A stretch of 23,004 nt of DNA from GCA-002731945 sp036344135 (GTDB lineage: Bacteria; Pseudomonadota; Alphaproteobacteria; MED-G09). Below, one piece after another: positions 1-6,909 of the stretch. The notes under the pieces were generated by a model. The model saw only the letters and a list, made by a program, of their open reading frames with translations, made no database searches and was not told where the DNA came from. The stretch lies in assembly GCA_036344135.1 (NCBI GenBank), contig JAYYUG010000055.1, positions 1 to 23,004 on the forward strand, read 5' to 3'. The number at the start of each line of letters is the position of its first letter. Position 1 is the stretch's first letter. A program made the translations under genes and the position numbers.

Positions 1-120
1 ATGCTCCAAAGGAAGAAGCCGCTAAAGAGGATGCTCCAAAGGAAGAAGCCGCTAAAGAGGATGCTCCAAAGGAAGAAGCCGCTAAAGAGGATGCTCCAAA
101 GGAAGAAGCCGCTAAAGAGG
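1..120 (+). repeat. Four perfect tandem copies of a 30-bp unit inside rpsP
   Basis: Positions 1-30, 31-60, 61-90 and 91-120 are base-for-base identical. The period is a multiple of three, so each unit adds ten residues (APKEEAAKED) to the S16 tail without shifting the frame. Because the window opens exactly inside the array, more copies may lie upstream. Identity at silent positions points to recent slippage or unequal recombination rather than selection on the peptide alone. Confidence 0.97.
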
Positions 121-185
121 AATCTAAAAAAGATGAAGATCCTGAAAAGTCTAAAAAAGGCGACAAAAAACAAGAAAAGAAATAG
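1..185 (+). CDS. rpsP: Ribosomal protein S16, C-terminal tail (partial, 5' end outside window)
   Basis: The reading frame whose codons begin at position 3 is open from the left edge to a TAG at 183-185. It encodes four copies of the decapeptide APKEEAAKED (the last ending in EE), then a Lys/Glu/Asp-rich end finishing in KKQEKK. S16 is a small-subunit protein that binds 16S rRNA. Its globular core lies upstream of the window and only the disordered, highly charged extension is seen. The identification rests on position: rpsP normally precedes rimM-trmD-rplS, and alphaproteobacterial S16 proteins often carry Ala/Lys/Glu-rich tails. The frame starting at position 1 also lacks stops here but gives a very basic Met-Leu-Gln-Arg-Lys peptide and overlaps rimM, so I judge it a shadow. 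The rimM GTG start follows the stop by 9 bases, consistent with one operon. Core residues cannot be checked from this window. Confidence 0.82.
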   Translation, partial: APKEEAAKEDAPKEEAAKEDAPKEEAAKEDAPKEEAAKEESKKDEDPEKSKKGDKKQEKK

Positions 186-194
186 TATTTTCGT

Positions 195-700
195 GTGGAG
201 ATTGATGAAAAAGATTTAATCTACGTTGCCAAAGTTAAAAGTACTAGGGGTATAGATGGTGAGGTAAGCGTAGATTCTTTATTTGAAGTTTCTCAATCAA
301 TAAAAAGTTACAAATATTTTTTTGTTGAAGGTAGTTTGAATAAGATAAATGTTTCACAAACAAAAATTTTTAAAAAGCACATTGGTATAAAATTTGAAGA
401 ATCAAACAATATCCATGACGCGGATAATCTCGCGGGTAAGAAATTATATATTCAAAAAAATCAACTTCCAAAATTAAGCGAAGAAAATTGGTATCATTAT
501 GACTTGATTGGTTTATTGGTAAAAGATTTAGATTACAACTTATTAGGAAAAGTTTCTGGGGTACATAATTTGGAGCGGGTGATATTATAGAGATAGAGTT
601 TATTGATGGCAAAAATGAAATGTTACTTTTTGATAAGTCTTTCATAAAAGATGTCGATGTTGAAAAAAATAAGATAGTGATAGATAAAACAGGGGTGTAG
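195..700 (+). pseudogene. rimM: Ribosome maturation factor RimM, reading frame broken by an apparent 1-base deletion near 570
   Basis: RimM binds ribosomal protein S19 and helps mature the 30S head and 16S rRNA. The frame starts at GTG 195 and encodes an N-terminal beta-barrel (YVAKVKSTRGIDGEVSV), then the conserved linker and PRC-barrel start (NWYHYDLIGL, then GKVSGVHN). At 570 the frame leaves the family pattern and hits TAG at 588-590 after 131 codons. In the frame beginning at 572 the expected continuation appears at once (GAGDIIEIEF, then DGKNEMLLFD) and runs to TAG 698-700, directly abutting trmD. Restoring one T in the short T run at 570-572 gives NFGAGDI and a protein of about 168 residues, normal for RimM. 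This is either a sequencing or assembly error or a real loss of the PRC-barrel half. The GTG start is the only one compatible with the preceding stop and the family N-terminus. Confidence 0.88.
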
Positions 701-1396
701 ATGTCTTGGAGAGCAAATGTTTTGACAATTTATCCAGAAATATTTCCTGGTCCGTTAAGTGAAAGCTTATCTGGAAAAGCACTAGAAAAAGGAATTTGGA
801 GTCTGAACGTTCTAAATATCAGGGACTACGGTTTAGGAAAACATAGTGAGGTAGATGACAAACCTTACGGAGGAGGCCCTGGTATGATAATACGGGCCGA
901 TGTTTTGGATAGGGCGATAAAAGAAGGATTAGAAAATAAAGAAGATGATTTACCACTGGTTTATCTATCTCCTAAAGGTCGTCTTTTAAATCAAAAGACA
1001 GTGAATTTATTCGCTCAAGGAGAAGGTGTTTCCATAATTTGTGGACATTTTGAGGGAATAGATCAAAGATTACTTGAGGTTTACGATATAGAAGAAATCT
1101 CTATCGGGAATTACATTTTATCAGGTGGTGAAATTGCCTCTATGGTTTTTTTAGATTCTATTGTGAGAACTTTACCGGGTGTGGTAGGAAATGCTCATTC
1201 TGTAGTTGAAGAGTCTCTGGAAAACAATCTTTTGGAATATCCTCAATACACCAAACCCCAAAAATTTAAGGGTGTGGATGTTCCCGATGTTCTTTTATCT
1301 GGTGATCACGAGGCTATTAGAAAATGGAGGTCTCAAAAGTCGCTAGAAATTACTAAAAATCAACGCCCTGAGCTTTTAAAAAATAAAAAAGACTGA
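701..1396 (+). CDS. trmD: tRNA (guanine-37 N1)-methyltransferase TrmD
   Basis: TrmD uses S-adenosylmethionine to methylate G37 next to the anticodon of tRNAs reading CNN and related codons, which prevents +1 frameshifting. It is a trefoil-knot SPOUT enzyme acting as a dimer. The 231-residue protein shows the N-terminal signature NVLTIYPEIF, the loop KPYGGGPGM, the SAM-site segments YLSPKGRLLNQ and ICGHFEGIDQR, the knot segment EISIGNYILSGGE, and the catalytic-Asp region LDSIVRTLPGVVGN. Length fits the family (about 230-255). The ATG directly follows the TAG ending the rimM region, so translation of the two is probably coupled; a truncated RimM would stop 110 bases earlier and might weaken that coupling. 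The call is secure. Confidence 0.98.
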   Translation: MSWRANVLTIYPEIFPGPLSESLSGKALEKGIWSLNVLNIRDYGLGKHSEVDDKPYGGGPGMIIRADVLDRAIKEGLENKEDDLPLVYLSPKGRLLNQKTVNLFAQGEGVSIICGHFEGIDQRLLEVYDIEEISIGNYILSGGEIASMVFLDSIVRTLPGVVGNAHSVVEESLENNLLEYPQYTKPQKFKGVDVPDVLLSGDHEAIRKWRSQKSLEITKNQRPELLKNKKD

Positions 1397-1498
1397 TAAA
1401 ATCAAAATTAGGGTGACTTATTTGTTAAGAATGTGTTAATTGGGCATCTTGTTTTAGTTTTGGAAGACATTCATGTTATGTTTTCGGGTTAGGTTTTT

Positions 1499-1942
1499 AT
1501 GGACAGAATCGAAATATTAGAAAATAAGCAAATTGAGCAATTGTTGGAGGATAAAGAAATTCCTGAATTTCGTGCGGGAGACAATATTGCTGTCAAAGTT
1601 TTAGTTCGCGAGGGAGCTAGAGAAAGATTTCAAGTTTTTGAAGGAGTTTGTATTGCTCGTTCAGGCAAAGGACTTAATCAAAATTTTACAGTCAGAAAGA
1701 TTTCCTATGGAGAAGGCGTTGAAAGAGTCTTTCCACTTTATAGCCCAATGGTAGATTCTATAGATGTAGTTAGACAGGGTAAGGTAAAGAGATCAAAATT
1801 ATATTACCTTAGAAATCGAAGAGGTAAATCAGCTCGGATAGCTGAACGTCAATCTTCTACAGAGAAGAAAGATAAGATTGCTAAGAAAGCTAAGTCAGAG
1901 TCTGTTCTTCCAATCGAGGAAGATAATAATAACGAAGGGTAG
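1499..1942 (+). CDS. rplS: 50S ribosomal protein L19
   Basis: L19 sits at the 30S-50S interface near bridge B8. The 147-residue protein has the canonical body: IPEFRAGDNIAVKVLVREG, RFQVFEGVCIARSGKGLNQ, TVRKISYGEGVERVFPLYSP, and the basic segment KVKRSKLYYLRNRRGKSARI. After about residue 120 comes a Lys-, Ser- and Glu-rich tail of some 30 residues ending in EEDNNNEG, longer than the roughly 115-residue E. coli protein but common in alphaproteobacteria. The gene lies 102 bases after trmD, the largest gap in the first 15 kb, so it may have its own promoter; I could not pick out convincing -10/-35 boxes or a recognisable leader there. It ends the conserved rpsP-rimM-trmD-rplS block. Confidence 0.98.
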   Translation: MDRIEILENKQIEQLLEDKEIPEFRAGDNIAVKVLVREGARERFQVFEGVCIARSGKGLNQNFTVRKISYGEGVERVFPLYSPMVDSIDVVRQGKVKRSKLYYLRNRRGKSARIAERQSSTEKKDKIAKKAKSESVLPIEEDNNNEG

Positions 1943-1968
1943 AAATATACTTCTTGTTGAGAGTCTTA

Positions 1969-3375
1969 ATGACACAACCGAAAACAATTTATGATAAGAT
2001 TTGGGAGTCTCACCTTGTGCACCAAGGAAAAGAGGGCTCCTTAATATATATTGATCGCCATCTAGTTCATGAGGTTACAAGTCCGCAAGCATTTGAAGGA
2101 CTTCGTTTATCTGAAAGGTTTGTGAGACAGCCAAAAAAAACCCTAGCCGTTGCTGATCATAATGTTCCGACTGAAGATCGTTCTAAAGGTATTAAAGATG
2201 AAGAGTCTAGAATACAAGTCGAAGCATTACGCCAGAATTGTGAGGATTTTGGAATTGAATTTATTGGGATGGATGACTTACGACAAGGAATTGTCCATAT
2301 AATTGGTCCTGAACAGGGCTTCACCCTTCCTGGATCCACAATCGTATGTGGTGATAGTCACACTTCTACTCATGGAGCCTTTGGCGCTTTAGCCGTTGGT
2401 ATAGGGACATCAGAAGTAGAACATGTCCTTGCAACCCAGACCTTAATACAAAAGAAATCAAAAAACTTTAATGTACAGATTGTTGGGAAATGTCCTGAGT
2501 ATATTACAGCTAAGGATTTAGCTTTATCAGTGATTGGAGCGGTGGGGACGGCTGGCGGAACAGGTTTTGTAATAGAATATTCTGGAAACGTTGTTGAAAG
2601 TCTTACTATGGAAGGAAGAATGACCTTGTGCAACCTTACTATTGAGGCTGGAGCAAGGGCAGGTTTAATTGCTCCAGACAATAAAACGTATGAATATTTA
2701 CAGAATCGTCCGATGACTCCAAAAGGTGAGTTGTGGGAATCAGCATTAAAGTTTTGGAAAACTTTGCCAAGCGATAAAAACGCCCACTATGACAAAACTA
2801 TAATAATAGATACAAAAAACTTAGTGCCTTTAGTGACGTGGGGAACTAGCCCTGAAGACGTTATTGAGATTGGAGGAAATATCCCCAAACCTGAGGAAAT
2901 TGAAGATGATTCTAAGAAAAATGCGATAAAACGTTCATTGAAATATATGGGATTAGAGGCAGGGGCTCCTATAAAAGGTCTTAAAATTGATAAAGTTTTT
3001 ATAGGTTCTTGCACTAATGGGCGCATTGAAGATTTAAGAGATGCAGCAAGAATTCTTAAAGATAAAAAAGTATCTGAACATGTTGATGCTATGGTTGTTC
3101 CCGGATCAGGTTTAGTAAAAGCTCAAGCAGAAAATGAAGGTCTGGATAAGATTTTTATGGAATCAGGTTTTGATTGGCGTGAACCAGGTTGCTCAATGTG
3201 TCTTGCAATGAATGCTGACAAACTTTTGCCTGAAGAAAGATGTGCTTCAACTTCTAATAGGAATTTTGAAGGGCGGCAAGGAAGAGGTGGAAGAACACAT
3301 TTGCTTAGCCCGAGGATGGCAGCAGCTGCAGCCGTCATGGGTCATTTGGCTGATGTAAGAGAAATGGATAACTAA
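1969..3375 (+). CDS. leuC: 3-isopropylmalate dehydratase large subunit
   Basis: With LeuD, this aconitase-family subunit isomerises 2-isopropylmalate to 3-isopropylmalate in leucine biosynthesis. The 468-residue protein carries the three cysteines that bind the [4Fe-4S] cluster: C348 in IGSCTNGR and C408 and C411 in PGCSMCLAMN. Other signatures are GDSHTSTHGAFGALA and EAGARAGLIAPD. I place the start at ATG 1969, giving MTQPKTIYDKIWESH, which matches the family N-terminus. The in-frame TTGs at 1954 and 1957 would add a five-residue MLRVL-like extension and are less likely. The gene follows rplS by 26 bases and precedes leuD by 4, an arrangement common in alphaproteobacteria. Length is essentially that of E. 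coli LeuC. Confidence 0.97.
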   Translation: MTQPKTIYDKIWESHLVHQGKEGSLIYIDRHLVHEVTSPQAFEGLRLSERFVRQPKKTLAVADHNVPTEDRSKGIKDEESRIQVEALRQNCEDFGIEFIGMDDLRQGIVHIIGPEQGFTLPGSTIVCGDSHTSTHGAFGALAVGIGTSEVEHVLATQTLIQKKSKNFNVQIVGKCPEYITAKDLALSVIGAVGTAGGTGFVIEYSGNVVESLTMEGRMTLCNLTIEAGARAGLIAPDNKTYEYLQNRPMTPKGELWESALKFWKTLPSDKNAHYDKTIIIDTKNLVPLVTWGTSPEDVIEIGGNIPKPEEIEDDSKKNAIKRSLKYMGLEAGAPIKGLKIDKVFIGSCTNGRIEDLRDAARILKDKKVSEHVDAMVVPGSGLVKAQAENEGLDKIFMESGFDWREPGCSMCLAMNADKLLPEERCASTSNRNFEGRQGRGGRTHLLSPRMAAAAAVMGHLADVREMDN

Positions 3376-3379
3376 AGAA

Positions 3380-4009
3380 ATGGAAAAATTTACAAATATT
3401 AAAGGTATTGCTGCCCCGATGCTCACAACAGATGGAAATCAATTTTCCATGATGATTAATGTTGATACCGACATGATAATTCCGAAGCAGTTTTTAAAAA
3501 CAATCAAACGAACAGGTTTAGGAAAAAATCTCTTTCACGAAATGAGATATGATTATGATGACAATGAGATAGAAAATTTTATCTTGAATCAAGAACCTTT
3601 TAGTAAAGCAAGAGTGTTATTGGCTGGCAATAATTTTGGCTGCGGCTCGAGTAGAGAACATGCGCCTTGGGCACTTTTAGATTTTGGTATTCGCGTTATT
3701 ATGGCCCCTACTTTTGCAGATATTTTTTATAATAACTGTTTTAAAAATGGAATTTTACCAATTTGTTTACCTGAAGATGTTATAAAATATCTAGCTGAAT
3801 TTGCACTTAAAGGAGAAGAGTTTGAAATCTTCCTTCAGGAGCAGTCTATAAGAGTTAGTAATTATGAAGTTAACTTTGAAATAGATACCTCAAGCAAAAA
3901 TTTTTTGTTAGAAGGTTTCGATGATATCGGTTTGACTATGAAAGATTCAAGTTTAATAGATATATATGAGAATGATAGTAATGCTAACTTGCCTTGGTAT
4001 TCTTTATAA
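3380..4009 (+). CDS. leuD: 3-isopropylmalate dehydratase small subunit
   Basis: This is the swivelling small subunit that pairs with LeuC and completes the active site. The 209-residue product has the substrate-binding signature NNFGCGSSREHAPWAL, preceded by the conserved NVDTDMIIPKQFLKTI and followed by ADIFYNNCFKNGILP. The length fits the family (about 200). ATG 3380 begins four bases after the leuC stop, so the two subunits are probably co-translated. leuB follows after 12 bases. No Shine-Dalgarno sequence stands out before the leuB start, which suggests dependence on translation of this gene. Confidence 0.97.
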   Translation: MEKFTNIKGIAAPMLTTDGNQFSMMINVDTDMIIPKQFLKTIKRTGLGKNLFHEMRYDYDDNEIENFILNQEPFSKARVLLAGNNFGCGSSREHAPWALLDFGIRVIMAPTFADIFYNNCFKNGILPICLPEDVIKYLAEFALKGEEFEIFLQEQSIRVSNYEVNFEIDTSSKNFLLEGFDDIGLTMKDSSLIDIYENDSNANLPWYSL

Positions 4010-4021
4010 AGTGGACCTTTT

Positions 4022-5128
4022 ATGACAATTAAAATACTCATTTTACCTGGAGATGGTATAGGCCCCGAAGTTATGCGAGAGGTAGACAAGGTTATTGATT
4101 GGTTCAATAAAAACAAAGATCTTAGTGCAGAAACTGAATACGACTTAGTGGGTGGTGCATCTTACGACGCCAATAAGACATCAATAAGCGATTCTACCAT
4201 GACTCTAGCTAAGGAGTCTGATGCCATTCTTTTAGGCGCAGTAGGCGGGCCTAAGTGGAATGAAGTTGAGTACGAAAATAGACCGGAAGCCGGACTACTT
4301 CGTTTACGAAAAGATCTTGATTTATTTGCAAACTTAAGACCTGCTATCTGTTTTTCAGCTTTGTCCGGTTCTTCAGCTCTGAAAAAAGAAGTTATTGAAG
4401 ATCTCGATATTTTGATTGTTCGTGAGTTAACTGGTGGAATTTATTTCGGTGAACCTCGTGGCATTGAAGATCTTGGGAACAACAATAGAAGAGGAATTAA
4501 CACACAGGTGTATGAAACATGGGAGATTCATCGTATTGCCAAAGTAGCATTTGAGTTAGCAAGAAAAAGAAATAACAAAGTTACATCTTCAGAAAAAAGA
4601 AACGTTATGGAATCAGGTCTCCTTTGGTATGAGGAGGTTAAAAGAATACATGAAAATAAATATTCCGATGTCCAGCTAGATCATATGCTAGCTGATAATT
4701 GCGCAATGCAATTAGTGAGATGGCCCAAACAATTTGATGTGATAGTCACTGACAACCTGTTTGGGGATATGCTTTCCGATGTGGCCGCTATGTTAACAGG
4801 GTCATTAGGTATGTTGCCTTCAGCATCTTTAGGTGAATCTGAGGAATTTATTTTTAAGTCAGCACTTTATGAACCTGTGCATGGTTCTGCGCCAGATATA
4901 GCCGGAAAAGCTTTAGCAAATCCAATTGCATCAATACTTTCCTTCTCTATGTCTCTAAAATATAGTTTTAATAGACAAGAAGACTCAGATTTATTAGAGA
5001 AAGCAGTCTCGAAAGTTTTGAATATGGGCTTAAGAACCAAAGACATAAGTGATGGTTCAAAATATATTTCAACTAATGAGATGGGTAAATCTATCATTAA
5101 AGAATTGAATAATATATCTGAAGGATAA
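4022..5128 (+). CDS. leuB: 3-isopropylmalate dehydrogenase
   Basis: LeuB oxidatively decarboxylates 3-isopropylmalate with NAD+ to 2-oxoisocaproate, completing the leucine-specific steps encoded by leuCD. It is a cytoplasmic dimer of the isocitrate/isopropylmalate dehydrogenase family. The 368-residue sequence shows ILILPGDGIGPEVM at the start, LLGAVGGPKW, the specificity and substrate loop LLRLRKDLDLFANLRP, RELTGGIYFGEPRG, the metal-binding region DVIVTDNLFGDMLSDVA, and the NAD loop EPVHGSAPDIAGKALANP. All expected catalytic segments are present. The last codons contain the GAAGGA that probably serves asd, whose ATG lies 4 bases past the stop. Confidence 0.98.
   Translation: MTIKILILPGDGIGPEVMREVDKVIDWFNKNKDLSAETEYDLVGGASYDANKTSISDSTMTLAKESDAILLGAVGGPKWNEVEYENRPEAGLLRLRKDLDLFANLRPAICFSALSGSSALKKEVIEDLDILIVRELTGGIYFGEPRGIEDLGNNNRRGINTQVYETWEIHRIAKVAFELARKRNNKVTSSEKRNVMESGLLWYEEVKRIHENKYSDVQLDHMLADNCAMQLVRWPKQFDVIVTDNLFGDMLSDVAAMLTGSLGMLPSASLGESEEFIFKSALYEPVHGSAPDIAGKALANPIASILSFSMSLKYSFNRQEDSDLLEKAVSKVLNMGLRTKDISDGSKYISTNEMGKSIIKELNNISEG
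5120..5125 (+). promoter_or_regulatory. Shine-Dalgarno sequence for asd
   Basis: GAAGGA lies inside the last codons of leuB, 7 bases before ATG 5133. This spacing favours the ATG over the in-frame TTG at 5130, and implies leuB-asd translational coupling. Confidence 0.7.
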
Positions 5129-5132
5129 ATTG

Positions 5133-6143
5133 ATGGGTATTGGGATAGCTATAGTTGGTGCTACCGGAAATGTTGGTAGGGAGATGCTAAATGTTTTGGA
5201 TGAAAGCGATATCTCTGTAGAACAAGTTTTTGCTGTTGCCTCGAATAAAAGTAAAGGAAAAACAGTAAAATTTGGTAGAAAGAGTTTGATTGTTGAAGAT
5301 TTGGCGGAATTTGATTTTTCAAAAGTTGACATTGCACTTTTTTCTGCCGGAGGAACAATCGCAGAGCAATATGCGCCGTTAGCTGCAAAAGAGAATTGCA
5401 TTGTTATTGATAATTCTTCTAGATTTAGAATGGATGATGATGTTCCTCTTGTTGTTCCAGAAGTTAATCTCGATGCAATAAAAGGCTATAAAAAAAGAAA
5501 TATTATAGCCAACCCAAACTGTTCAACTATACAAATGGTTGTTGCACTCCACCCTTTGAGACAATTAGCCAATATAACTAGGATAGTGGTATCAACATAC
5601 AATTCAACATCTGGAGCGGGAAAAGAGGCTATGGATGAACTGTTTCAACAAACTAAAGGTATATTTAGCAACAATGAAATAGAACCGAAAATTTTTCAGA
5701 AACAAATAGCCTTTAATGTGATTCCTCAAATAGGGGCATTTGATGGCAATGGATACTCAGAGGAAGAGAATAAAATGATAAATGAAACTAAAAAGATTTT
5801 ATCTTCTGAAATTGAAGTGACAGCAACATGTGTTAGGGTTCCTACATTCATTGGCCATGCGGAATCTGTAAATGTGGAATTTGACAAACCCGTTTCTATA
5901 GAAATGGCTGTAGAGCTTTTAAAAAAGTCACCAGGTTGTGCGGTCCAAAATTATAAGGAGAATGAATACATTACTCCCATTGATTGTGTAGGTGATAATA
6001 TGACTTTTATTTCAAGGGTTAGGAAAGATGAATCTGTTGATAATGCTTTAAACCTATGGGTAGTTTCTGATAATTTAAGAAAAGGTGCCGCATTAAATAC
6101 TGTTCAAATTTCTGAGAATCTGATTAGAGATTATTTGACTTAA
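5133..6143 (+). CDS. asd: Aspartate-semialdehyde dehydrogenase
   Basis: Asd reduces L-aspartyl-4-phosphate with NADPH to L-aspartate-4-semialdehyde, the branch point to lysine/diaminopimelate, threonine and methionine. The 336-residue protein has the dinucleotide-binding loop GATGNVGREML, the catalytic cysteine C130 in NPNCSTIQM, the STYNSTSGAGKEAMDEL segment, and the basic/His substrate region PTFIGHAESVNVEF. I prefer ATG 5133 over the adjacent in-frame TTG 5130, because GAAGGA at 5120-5125 sits 7 bases before the ATG. It lies 4 bases after leuB, and sdhC follows after 20, so amino acid and TCA genes may share a transcript. The leuCDB-asd order is frequent in alphaproteobacteria. Confidence 0.97.
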   Translation: MGIGIAIVGATGNVGREMLNVLDESDISVEQVFAVASNKSKGKTVKFGRKSLIVEDLAEFDFSKVDIALFSAGGTIAEQYAPLAAKENCIVIDNSSRFRMDDDVPLVVPEVNLDAIKGYKKRNIIANPNCSTIQMVVALHPLRQLANITRIVVSTYNSTSGAGKEAMDELFQQTKGIFSNNEIEPKIFQKQIAFNVIPQIGAFDGNGYSEEENKMINETKKILSSEIEVTATCVRVPTFIGHAESVNVEFDKPVSIEMAVELLKKSPGCAVQNYKENEYITPIDCVGDNMTFISRVRKDESVDNALNLWVVSDNLRKGAALNTVQISENLIRDYLT

Positions 6144-6163
6144 CTTTTTTGGTAAAATTAAAA

Positions 6164-6556
6164 ATGACAAATATTAAAGACAAAAATATTGAGCGCCCAT
6201 TATCACCTCATTTACAGATTTATCACCCTTCATTCTCAATGATTATGTCTATAACTCATAGAATAACAGGAGCCGTACTTTATTTAGGAATATTTTTTTT
6301 ATTACTATGGTATTTTTCAATTTTCTTTGGTGCTGAGATATTTAATTTAGTTAGTGCAATTTTATCAACACAGTTATCTAAAATAATTTTATTCTTTTTC
6401 GTCTGGACTTTTTTTCATCATATGTATGGTGGAATAAGACATTTTATATGGGATTTCGGATTGGGTTTTGACATACGGAGTGTTGACATTCTTGCGTTTT
6501 TAACATTGGCGCTTTCCCTTTCTTCTACTGTTCTTACTTTCATTTATCTCCCATGA
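6164..6556 (+). CDS. sdhC: Succinate dehydrogenase cytochrome b556 subunit
   Basis: SdhC is one of two membrane anchors of complex II, binding heme b and ubiquinone with SdhD. From ATG 6164 the product has 130 residues. It shows the family signature RPLSPHLQIY (11-20), the quinone-site region MSITHRITG (28-36), and the heme-ligand helix HHMYGGIRH (85-93). Three hydrophobic membrane spans are visible at roughly 35-58, 66-88 and 108-129. An in-frame TTG at 6149 would add five residues; I prefer the ATG because RPLSPH then lies at the usual distance from the start. Its stop overlaps the sdhD start (ATGA at 6553-6556), a typical translational coupling. Confidence 0.95.
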   Translation: MTNIKDKNIERPLSPHLQIYHPSFSMIMSITHRITGAVLYLGIFFLLLWYFSIFFGAEIFNLVSAILSTQLSKIILFFFVWTFFHHMYGGIRHFIWDFGLGFDIRSVDILAFLTLALSLSSTVLTFIYLP

Positions 6557-6897
6557 CTAATCATAAGTCAGAAGGCACAAGACATTTTATTATACAAAGG
6601 ATAACTGCCCTCATAAACATCCTCATAGGAGTTCCCATAATATTTTTTTTTCTGGCAAATATTGGGGAACCGTACATTCAAGTAAAACAATTATTCAGAC
6701 AATTATTTTTGTGGCTACCACTCCTTTTTTTAATGCTTTCAATCTCATACCATATGTGGATAGGCATTAATCATATGCTTGATGATTATATTGATGCTCC
6801 AAGGTTACATAATTTTCTCCGTTTCTTAAATTCTTCTTACGTATGTATTTTCGCATTGCTTTCATGTTTAGTAATAATTAAATTGGGTATACTGTAA
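6553..6897 (+). CDS. sdhD: Succinate dehydrogenase hydrophobic membrane anchor subunit
   Basis: SdhD forms the second membrane anchor of complex II and contributes a heme b ligand and quinone-site residues. The 114-residue protein begins with a short polar segment and the family-typical FIIQRITAL (12-20). It has three predicted spans at about 16-36, 50-70 and 94-112. Helix 2 carries SYHMWIGINHMLDDY (65-79): H67 is the likely axial heme ligand, and the DDY at 77-79 is the conserved quinone-site motif. It overlaps sdhC by 4 bases and is followed 12 bases later by sdhA, with AGGA just ahead of the sdhA ATG. SdhD sequences diverge quickly, so context supports the call as much as sequence. Confidence 0.93.
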   Translation: MTNHKSEGTRHFIIQRITALINILIGVPIIFFFLANIGEPYIQVKQLFRQLFLWLPLLFLMLSISYHMWIGINHMLDDYIDAPRLHNFLRFLNSSYVCIFALLSCLVIIKLGIL

Positions 6898-6909
6898 TGC
6901 AGGATAGCC

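Noticed and set aside
1..120. CRISPR-like array
   Set aside because: The units are directly abutting with no spacers, and the period is in frame with a coding sequence.
1..219. Open frame starting ATG at 1 giving a repeated Met-Leu-Gln-Arg-Lys peptide
   Set aside because: It is the out-of-frame reading of the S16 repeat and overlaps the rimM start. The frame beginning at position 3 gives a plausible acidic/basic S16 tail and stops just before rimM.
370..645. Minus-strand open frame across rimM
   Set aside because: It lies antisense to clear RimM sequence in two frames and resembles no family I recognise; a shadow of AT-rich coding DNA.
1397..1498. Possible ribosomal-protein leader or promoter upstream of rplS
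   Set aside because: I could not find a paired structure or a -10/-35 pair with acceptable spacing and match; left unannotated.
1954..1968. Upstream TTG starts for leuC
   Set aside because: ATG 1969 gives the standard LeuC N-terminus; the extension has no conserved sequence.
6149..6163. Upstream TTG start for sdhC
   Set aside because: ATG 6164 places the RPLSPH signature at the usual distance, and no Shine-Dalgarno sequence supports the TTG.
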